From Eublepharis macularius (taxonomy: Eukaryota > Chordata > Lepidosauria > Squamata > Eublepharidae), in assembly GCF_028583425.1 (NCBI RefSeq), contig NC_072793.1, positions 102,347,689 to 102,411,688 of the forward strand: DNA of 64,000 nucleotides, in the 5' to 3' direction. A program made the translations under genes and the position numbers. This document shows positions 55,765 to 64,000 of this stretch, piece after piece; position 1 is the stretch's first letter, and the number at the start of each line of letters is the position of its first letter. Below the pieces are notes generated by a model. That model saw only the letters and a program-made list of their open reading frames with translations, had not been told where the DNA came from and did no database searches.

Positions 55765-58660
55765 TAAAAGAAAAGCCTGCACCAGGAACAAAACAAGTCA
55801 TGGACGGTACATATTCAAGGCCTGGGAGGTGGCAGTTTCTACCCTATGCAGCTCACATACACACACACACAAACACATGTAGAAAAGTAACCATTGTGGA
55901 TTGTCTGATTCTATTGCCATGTCATCACACAGCCCAAAAGAGACAAGAAGCTTGAGAGCTCAGCAGCAGGTCCAGTGGGGATGGTTTGCTCAGATCATTG
56001 GTCTGTGCAGTTGGCAGACAATATTGTCATATGGAAGTGCAGACACAGTGAAGTGCCCTTTTAACACCTCTGCTCCAGTTAAAATGGATGCAAGAGTTCC
56101 TTTGGGAGCAGAGCAGCTAAGAAAGGAAAAGGAAAAACCCCTTCAGCTAATGAGGTTGGTGGTGGCAGGGGCCAACCGTTTGAACTCCTATTTTCCTCTC
56201 AGCCTGTGAGGCTGAATTGTGCCCTGAAGAGAGTGCAAGTACAGAGAACCAGATGAGAGAGCTCCAGTGGCAGCCACTGGCATTTTTATCTGGGAGGTTT
56301 ATATAACCATTCCTTATATCAGTTGGCAAGGCTACATATAATCTACACTAATGAAGTTTATAGTTGACCTTTTTTCTGTTTTAATCACATAGTGATAAAA
56401 TTCACTAGTCTTAGAAACAGCATGTGAAAAGTTCAAAGAAATAATATGTATGTCTAGTAAGAACAGCATTGGTGCATAATCACAGGCCATAGAGGCATGA
56501 ATCCAAATTAAGAGTACTTAAGTTGTCTTAAGAAGGGGTGGTGATATTTATTAATTGCTCCCTCTCCACTACAGACCTCTCCTATGTTGTTCCTGAAGAT
56601 CTGCTGGCTTCCAGGAATAAAATGGAGGCAGGCATGGTAGGCTACAGCTAGAGAGGGGAATCACTGAAAATAGCTGCCACCTCTTAAGAAAACTTTATGG
56701 GCAGTTTAGTTTTCTTATTTTTATTTAGAAAATTTTAATGCTGCCTCTCCAGGAACCTGCTTGAGGCAGCTTACAACCTTTTAAAAAAGAAATGTATTAA
56801 AGCCAAGCATTAAAAGCAGCATAAAAACACAGAAGCTCACAACATACCACTGTGCTGTATGTGTCTTAGAGATTCAAAACTTCACAGGAAAAAAATTGTG
56901 TGTTGAATTGATATATCTAGAAGGGAGAAACAGAGCTTTAGATCATGCACGCTAAGGCAGCGGGCTGTTATCAAGAGACATTCCACCATCATTTGCACTA
57001 ATTTCCTCAGAGATACTTTTAGGAGCAGCCCAGCACCTTGGGCTTTATTGTTACCTGTATTTTATGTATAACTGTTAGGCCTTCCTCGGGTAGAAAGGTT
57101 TGCATCTTTCTTGCCAAATAAAGTTATCTGACTTGGCTGCTGTTATAACTGGAAGATGCATCCAGAGCAGGCAGTGAAATCAAATGATCAGTTGTGGATA
57201 AAGTATTTACCTATAAAAGGCATTCCTCAAGTAATTGTGGTTGCCAACTATCACTGCTTCTGTTCTGTTTGGATTTAGTTTTTCATTGCTTCAGCCGGCT
57301 GTCATCAACCATAGCTAAACATAATAATAATGAGAGGTTGGAGGATTAGGGTTAAGTGCTACAGAGCAGTCCCCCCAAGAGCTGCCGGGTTACAAAACTG
57401 TCTTACTGCTGAAAAGTCTAATAGGGCTAATAGTTTTTCAGGAGTTAGTTACTGCCATGGTAACAAATGCAGTTATGCAGTCCTGTATGAACACACCGTG
57501 GTTTGCAGCTTAGGTGTTTTGAGCAAATGTACTCCTTCTCTGGCAGATTTTCCTTTCTTTTTCCTTTCAGCCTTAACCATGGTTTAGTATTGCTTCTGTA
57601 CTATCTGCATTGCATGCTCAACATTACCTTTTCTGGTCAGGGTATGGAAGGAGAATTTATGCTGAACAGGAGTGGAGGAAGCACTCTGAAGGCTTTCTTC
57701 CAGTTTAGGGACCGCAATATAGATGCAAATATCCCTAGTAAAGAAACCAAAAGGCCTCAAGTCCAAGAATCTAATGGTATCCAAGGTTACCATATTGACT
57801 TATAAGATTACTTATTGATTAGTGCAATTGTTCTAATTATACAGTGAACTTAAACGATGTTTTTTAAGCCTGTAATTCCTGTTACCTCATTTACCTATTA
57901 CTGAGAGTTGTAAAGAATGTAAACGTGTACTTCTGCTAGCTGAAATTCCGAGAGCTGCATGTGCCATGTTCAGTAAAAGGAATGAAAACATGTGGGGGAA
58001 TTGCATCATGTTCAATCAGTTGCGCCCAGCACACAACAAGTGATTTTCATTTTCCTGTATGTGCAGCCTCACTAAGTGCTCGGTCTGCTGCTGTTGTTTT
58101 GAGTTCATTGCAGATCATCCTTGAAGGGTCAGAATAGGACAGGGAGAGGGCAAATGCTAGGGCAGAGCTCCAGTTCTAATTCCTGTAAGCGTCTGACTGC
58201 TGCTTTGCTTGGCAGCCTGCTGGTGGGAGATCACATGCTTCTGGAGATGGGGTCTAAAGCAAAACAGCCACAGCAAGAGCAAGAGCAGACTGGCTCCTGA
58301 CCATCATCATCCTTACCCTTTTCAGCATCTCTCCCCCTGCCCTGTGTATACATCAGGATACCCTGTACATTTAATAAGCTGTCACCCAAGCCCGCCCTGC
58401 CTGTGCCAGCCAAACTATCTGCTAAATTTGGGATATTATGTTCACCCGAGCCAAGTATCAAATTCTCTGGATCACATGTGCTTCCAGCTGGTATTTAACT
58501 CTGAAACCTCTGTCAAATTCAGTATTCCCCTACATAGTGTGGATCAAAACAAGATAAATCTGGGGTCCTTTACTTTTAAAAGCTTTCATCCAGCTTTGTT
58601 TTTCTTTCTCCCATTTTATTTCCTTTCTCTGGTTGTGTTGAAGAGCAGAATAACATTTTG
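55765..58660. other. Unassigned; possible L2 tail at 56710-56800 (minus)
   Basis: Around 56720-56780, tttagaaaattttaatgctg then cctctccaggaacctgcttg looks like the reverse of the L2 3' end at 55700-55760. No further TWF2 exon is seen before 58704. Confidence 0.4.
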
Positions 58661-58703
58661 AGTTGCCTTCCAAACCTGATTATCATGTTTCTGGTTCTTT
58701 TAG

Positions 58704-58781
58704 CCACTACGGAACTAAAGGATTTTTTTGCCAAGGCCCGGAATGGTTCAATCCGCCTCATCAAAATCGTCATTGAAGATG
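58704..58781 (+). CDS. TWF2: TWF2, exon 2 (start of first ADF-H domain)
   Basis: A 78-nt exon bounded by a pyrimidine-rich acceptor ending TTTTAG (58698-58703) and a consensus donor GTAAGT (58782-58787). With exon 1 it encodes residues 9-34: A-T-TELKDFFAKARNGS then IRLIKIVIED, and leaves one G for the next codon (expected Glu). This is the N-terminal strand and helix of the first ADF-homology domain. It resembles TWF2 (human ..EELKEFFAKARAGSVRLIKVVIEDE..) more than TWF1 (..[23 protein letters not shown]..). No later exon was recognised before 64000. Confidence 0.94.
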
Positions 58782-58787
58782 GTAAGT

Positions 58788-61355
58788 TTTGTTAGTTTTA
58801 TTTCTTTGCATCAGATTGCTTGGTTCCTCTGCACATCATTGCTGTGGTTAATTTAATTATAACAGACAGTTTGGGGATGGGGGAGGCTTGCTGTCCTGGA
58901 GTTACCAGAGGAAAACTCTGGTGGAGGATACTGGGATATGCCTGCTTTAGAACACACTGATGGGTGCCAGAAATGGAATCGGCCTGGCTGTAATTTTAAG
59001 AGGATAGGGACTTCAATTTTAATTTAATTTTTTTCCTACCCAGTACAATTTATATGAGAAACAGTGTGAACCGCTTCATATGTTGATCAGCTCTCCCCAT
59101 TGGTATTTGTGATGCAATCCAGGGTTCGTATATTGGTATAAGAGACTCTCCCTGTAGCCCAGAACTGATCACTGTCTGCTGCTGAGGTGGCTTACTGAAG
59201 CCACTATATAGAAGACAGATTGTTAAAGGCTGCCAGAAAACTGGCCTCCGGAGTAGAACAAAGTGTCTTTCAGTGTGCCTTGTAATAATAATTCCAACAC
59301 TTAAGAGGATGGTAATACTATCTGGAGATGAGCCACACTTCCCAATGATCTAGTAATGACTTATAACGATATTGCATTGCATGGCTACTGTAGAACTGCA
59401 AAGTGGCAGGTATCTGACTGTAATCCCCTAAAGAAACTATGCCACTGTTCTGAAATTGGGTACTATCAATGGACTGAATTTAGAGATTTGTCAGTGGAAG
59501 GCACTGGTGATTGTGGATTGTTTCCTCTTTCCCCTTCCCTCAGTATGAACCATCCCAACCTGGTTTGTAGACTGTTCCTGGATTAATCCCTTTGGAAAGC
59601 GTCTATTTTTTTTTAACCAAATGTCAGGGTTGTCTCAGTTTAATCTATAAAAGCTCCAAGTAGCTCCAAGCAGAATAAACATGTTTACTAGCAGCAAATG
59701 TAAGCATGTTGGTGGGACAATGATAGTTGACAGGGTAAAAGAGCTCTAAATTTTTATTTCAAAGAGCATTCAGTCATGTGAGCCCACTATCTGCAGTTTA
59801 AAGTGATATAGTCTAGCCAAAGGGTTGCCAGTTTGCAGTGAGAAGGCTAAACCTGTCTTTTAGACCAATAAGCTATGTGTTTACTTTCCTGTTTACTAGA
59901 GTTCAGTTACTTGGTGATAGAATGTCATTTGCATCACAAGTCTCCTATTTTCACCTGTGTAATATTCCAAAATGTTTATGGGATTGAGGAATTCAGTTTT
60001 TATGAATATGGACTTGCTGAGGACTTTCCAAGCAAGCAGTTTAGTTCTGTGTACAGTGCAAACTCATTATCCAAACCTCTGGATTTCCAGATCTTTTCGA
60101 CTCATTGTATGGCCCATATTACTGCAAACTTACGTAAATATCATAATTATACACCTAGCCTATTAATTTAAAAAGTCTCCCAGCCCATGAGCTTGTGCTG
60201 TAGTTTAGTCTTGGGGTTAATTAAAAAAAATTAGAGCACCTCCATTCTACTTCATTTAAATCCCTGACTTTGGGGCTTTATAAGGTCTGATAGTGCTTCT
60301 GGAAACAGAATTTTCCTAAAAAGTCACTCTCTCTGTATGTGGTTCCTAGCCTACTATGATGATTTTTATACTTCATAAGAAGATGACTAGGTTGAATCAG
60401 GATATATGAAGTATGCCCACTCTTACGTTTCAGAATAGCTGATTCAGTGTTAGGCTATTTAGAACTAGTAAATATATTTCTGTGAATGTAATATAGGAAG
60501 CAAACTCGGTCATTACTGAATGGGGTATTTTTATCTTCGTGATGTATTGCTGGAAAACTTGAGGGCCTATGGGGGGGAACTACATGAAAGGAATTTAACT
60601 CTTGATTACTTTAGTCTACTATATATGGTGAAGAGAGAGCACGACAGGCACCATGTGTATCCCCACAATAGCATATGTGAAAGGATAGACCAGGAGCTTT
60701 GTTTTAGGAAAGGAGAGGTTGACAGACAAACCTCATTGAAGAGGTTTGGCCTCTGGTAGTTTGTGGCCTCAGACTGAAGGGAACTGCTAGAGAAACTAAA
60801 ATCACAGCATTAGAATTTGACCAAGGAATAAAAGTTTCTTTGAGTTTAGGTAAGGTGTCTTTTAAACTGCTATTACCTCAGAGTTCTGTGTGTGTCTTTG
60901 AGAACTTACCCATGTTCACTGGTGTCATTCATGAATCTGTGTTCTCTTTGTTTATCAGTAAGGCAGGGAGTGAGGTGTCCACATCTGAATATTCCTTACA
61001 GAAAAACACAGAGACTCTGTACAGATGCAACATCACTCCGTGCTTTGTCTTCACAGGAACAAGTTTTGGAAGTCCTCAGTCTTGTGTGTTTTTCTCTCTC
61101 CTCCTCTCATGCATGACTTGGAAATTGAATAATTCTTAATTCATGACTCTCTTCCGTTATTAGAAGGAATACCATATATCTGTTTCAAGAGTGATTTAAA
61201 AATATTTCTTTCAGCACAGATTTTAAATATATGTAAGTGAGCAGTTGGATGTTATAGTGAGCACTCCAGAAATCTGTCACTGTCCTGCATTGCCACCCAG
61301 CTGCATGAGCTCCCAATGGTTGCTTTCTGGAATATAGCTCAGTGTGAGCTTTGGC
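58788..61355. other. Unassigned intronic sequence
   Basis: About 2.6 kb with no recognised exon or repeat. Confidence 0.3.
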
Positions 61356-61359
61356 TATG

Positions 61360-61442
61360 CCACATGAAGCTGCCTTTATACTATGTCAGAACATAGTATC
61401 AAGGTTACTGTTGTCCACTCTGGCTGACAGTGATTTGCTGGG
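61360..61442 (-). mobile_element. SINE family D fragment, minus
   Basis: cacatgaagctgcctttata then ttgtccactctggctgacag matches the 3' half of family D. Confidence 0.6.
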
Positions 61443-62035
61443 CCTGGCTGTTCTGTCACACTGCCCCATGAACACTGTCCCGTCCCCGTCCCCCCCCCCG
61501 CCCAGGGCATCTGGTCAACAGTAGCTTCCAAATTCTTCACCTTCTATGTGCCTCCCTCCACTTGCCTCCCTAAACTCTCAGAGGGGCTTTTCTCTCCTTG
61601 GATTTGGTACACTGCTGCCCCCACTTCGCCTTTGCAGAATGACCTGCTGAGAGGGCCAGGGCTCCCAGTTGCCCTGCATAGCCATTTTAAGGCTCGACAT
61701 GCTTGCATCTCTTGCTACCCAGTGTCTGGGACTGCTTACTGAACTTGCACATCAGCTTTCCCATAGCACCTGTTTTAAAATAGCATGTCTGATCAGTGGG
61801 AGTCTGTGTGGTGCAGAGAACAACAAGACACACTTAAGAATTTAAAAAGCATTTCTTTAAAAAGAAAAACGTTCACATACTGTGATAGAAACCCTAAATT
61901 CCGTATGACTCAAGAGTGCTACCTGGAGTGTCTGCTTTCTTGGACCCCTGGGGCTCATATGAGAACAACACTTTATCCCCTATTCCACATCAAGGCTACC
62001 TGGCCAACTTAATCCACCACCACCCCTTTTTTTTT

Positions 62036-62595
62036 TGACAAAGGACAACCAGTTTGGGACAGGTTCTCTTTTTGTCATGGAAGTGTAGAACCATTAATAA
62101 GGTGGGACAATCATTTTGGGAATTCTCTGATTGGAGCCTGTAGTCTCTGGCATCAGAGGGAATCAGTCTTGCAGAGGAGGTTTGCTTACGTCAGAGCCTG
62201 TTGCCCATAAATAGCTGGGAGCTTTGGGCTTCCCCCCAGCCTGACACCTAGAGATCTCAGGACCAGTGGGGCAAGGTAAAAGACTCCTCATTACCTTGGT
62301 ACACAAGGAACTCTGTACATGCTTTGAGGAGCCTACTAGAAACTAGGTAAAGTGTACTTAGCTGAGTTAAACTTTATTGCTTTTGAGAGATTGTGTTTAA
62401 TGATAGCGTGCTCTTTCCCTGTTTTGTATTTTGTCCTTTGTCCTACCCCTTTTGAATCCAACCACCATTTCCCCTATTTTTTCTATAATAAACCTTCTTT
62501 TCACAAAGACTTTTTTGGCTTCAGTAGTACAATGTATTTCTCTGTGATATCTCTCTGAATCTCTTCCCTACATGCCCGATCACTCAGGCACTACA
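62036..62595 (+). mobile_element. Possible solo LTR in TWF2 intron 2
   Basis: Sense to TWF2. Inverted CCAAT at 62130-62134, a TTACGTCA (ATF/CREB) site at 62186-62193, TATA-like CATAAATAG at 62206-62214 and AATAAA at 62487-62492. TG and CA ends are placed tentatively; no target duplication was found. No retroviral coding sequence is present. Confidence 0.35.
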
Positions 62596-62599
62596 TAAT

Positions 62600-63119
62600 T
62601 GCGATAAAATATTTTCCAGGGCTTTCACTCCATTACTTTCTTATTGTGCCAGTACTGTGCTGGAAGGACACCTTTTCAGCAGGCCAGTCTAGATCATCGT
62701 TTCCCAACCTTTTTTCCTTTTTTAGAAATCCATAAATTAATTTTTCAAATTGAAAGGAACTCCTATCTATAAAAATGCTTACCAGTCCAAAAAAGTTGAT
62801 GGTGGGGAGCCCACTTCAGTCACCACTAAATTATTGTCCAAAAATATGTTTGTAAAGAGCTGCTATGTACATCGGCTTACAATGTAAGAAAACAGTGAAG
62901 CATCTTTCCTGACTTTTTTTTTGAAATATCAAAATTAAGTGTTAAAATAGGAAATTAGTGCTGTAGAAATTAATAGTGTCTTAAATGGTTTGTTGGCTAG
63001 TGAATCGTTCCTGCAGCAAACTTTTGCAGTGTTTGAGTGCTGGGGCGGGGGAGATGGACAGCACCTCCCTGTAAGGCAGTGATTAAGATGGGATAAAATA
63101 CTCTTTGCAAAAGGCTGCT
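62600..63119. other. Unassigned intronic sequence
   Basis: Nothing recognised. Confidence 0.3.
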
Positions 63120-63136
63120 AAGAGCTGACTTGGGGT

Positions 63137-63340
63137 AAAAAGAGTAAGTAAACATGAGATAAGGAGTTACAGAAAAGGGGCAGATTGGGAATAGATTAGG
63201 CTATAGGGTTGGAAAGCTGTTGGAAGTCTTGGAAAAGGGGAGGAGGGAAAGGGTGGGGGAAAGGATAATGAGATGTTATCTGAAAGTTGTATGTTAATAT
63301 TCTCACCTAATAAAAATTTTCTAAAAAAAAAAGAAAAAAA
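63137..63340 (+). mobile_element. L1-type LINE 3' fragment, recent insertion
   Basis: A 204-bp insert ending in AATAAA and an A-rich tail (63322-63340), flanked by the exact 17-bp duplication AAGAGCTGACTTGGGGT at 63120-63136 and 63341-63357. Composition of the 3' UTR (ggaaagggtgggggaaagga, gttgtatgttaatattctc) suggests L1, heavily 5'-truncated. Confidence 0.75.
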
Positions 63341-63357
63341 AAGAGCTGACTTGGGGT

Positions 63358-63942
63358 TGATGCAGGGAATCACCCCCAACTCCCCCCACCCCTTCGCAGC
63401 ATGGAGAAAATGTGTCTCAAGAGAGGGAGGGCAAGGAACCGCATCCTCCTTTCTGAAGCTGCAATATTCTGCTTCATTGTAACCCTTCATTGTTTGGATC
63501 TCATTTGCCAGATTGTTTTGTGATTTATCCTCTGGAAGAAAAAATTATACTGTACCTTGTCTTATCAAGAACGGGGCCTATTTCAAAATACACTCTCAGT
63601 TTCTTCTTGTTTGTGTGTGTGTGTTACTTTCTGTACAAGACAAGATGGCTGAGTGTACGCACCTGATGATGATGATGATGATGATGATGTAGCCCTAATG
63701 AGAGGGGTAACCTGTGAATCACACTAATTGACCTTTTCTGCATGTTGAGAACATACACTTCCATTTTAAGAATTCACTGGGAACTTCTTGCTTCCCTTTA
63801 TTTATGTACTAGTTGCTAGTTTTTTGTTGTACATCTTTTTGGAATGAATGTTTCCAGTTAATGTGACCTTGGCAGATGTTATCTAGGTTTCCAGAAGAAT
63901 GTACTGAATAAAATGGTATTGATAGTAAGCAAGGAGAGGAGG
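63358..63942. other. Unassigned; (ATG)n microsatellite at 63664-63690
   Basis: Nine units of a GAT/ATG triplet repeat. The rest is unassigned. Confidence 0.5.
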
Positions 63943-64000
63943 CAGCTGTAAGCCACTTTGGATTCCCATTGGGGAGAAAGGTGAATAAAATTAAATAAAT
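63943..64000 (+). mobile_element. SINE family B 3' end at the window edge
   Basis: gtaagccactttggattccc then attggggagaaaggtgaata and an AAAT-rich tail, the 3' end of family B without its head. Confidence 0.7.

Larger units (their letters stand above)
58782..64000 (+). other. TWF2: TWF2 intron 2 (partial)
   Basis: Begins with donor GTAAGT. The next exon should start with codons for Q-L-V-L-G and was not found, so the intron is inferred to continue past the window. It contains an LTR-like block, an L1 fragment and a partial SINE at the right edge. Confidence 0.7.

Noticed and set aside
57330..57805. 85- and 100-codon plus-strand ORFs upstream of TWF2 exon 2
   Set aside because: No similarity to twinfilin or another family that I recognise, and no need for them, since exon 1 joins exon 2 in frame.
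60520..60759. 79-codon plus-strand ORF in TWF2 intron 2 considered as exon 3
   Set aside because: It lacks the expected Q-L-V-L-G start and the W-D-x-D-Y-D and ADF-H residues of twinfilin.

Overview
This is a vertebrate nuclear window, almost certainly from a squamate reptile or a closely related sauropsid. It has small exons with GT-AG splice sites, very large introns, two CpG-rich promoters, and a dense mix of CR1 and L2 LINEs, tRNA-derived and 5S-rRNA-derived SINEs and non-autonomous hAT-type DNA transposons. Nothing suggests a bacterial, plasmid or viral genome. The species assignment is an inference from repeat content.

Two real genes are supported, arranged head to head. On the minus strand, the first coding exon of PPM1M (PP2C-family Ser/Thr phosphatase) lies at 13508-13749 in a CpG island; the rest of the gene runs leftwards and no further exon was recognised down to base 1. 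On the plus strand, TWF2 (twinfilin-2, actin monomer and capping protein regulator) starts at 30102 with a 25-nt coding part of exon 1, followed by a 28.6-kb intron and exon 2 at 58704-58781. The reading frame joins perfectly across the splice, and the rest of TWF2 lies beyond base 64000. The same divergent PPM1M/TWF2 order is known from human chromosome 3p21, which supports both calls.

Layout: 1-13507 is PPM1M intron 1, containing a minus-strand retrocopy-like insertion (about 407-1646), two hAT elements with intact 8-bp target duplications (3430-5164 and 9553-10097) and assorted SINE/LINE pieces. 13370-14110 is the PPM1M CpG island. 14110-29590 is intergenic, with LINE and SINE copies, a cluster of three tRNA-Leu-like sequences (23.9-25.2 kb), a 156-bp near-perfect palindrome (25325-25480) and two strong CTCF-like motifs in convergent orientation (22912 and 26255). 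29590-30440 is the TWF2 CpG island. 30127-58703 is TWF2 intron 1, with an L2 LINE carrying an uninterrupted 616-codon reverse transcriptase ORF antisense to TWF2, long microsatellites, and an 862-bp hAT element nested in another repeat. 58782-64000 is TWF2 intron 2, with an LTR-like block and a recent L1 3' fragment flanked by a 17-bp target duplication.

I found no convincing new multi-gene system. The most interesting observations are regulatory (convergent CTCF-like motifs between divergent promoters, an octamer/CCAAT/AP-1 cluster, a splice donor inside a GTGA tandem repeat) and evolutionary (precisely bounded transposon insertions, the tRNA-Leu-like cluster, an unidentified retrocopy).
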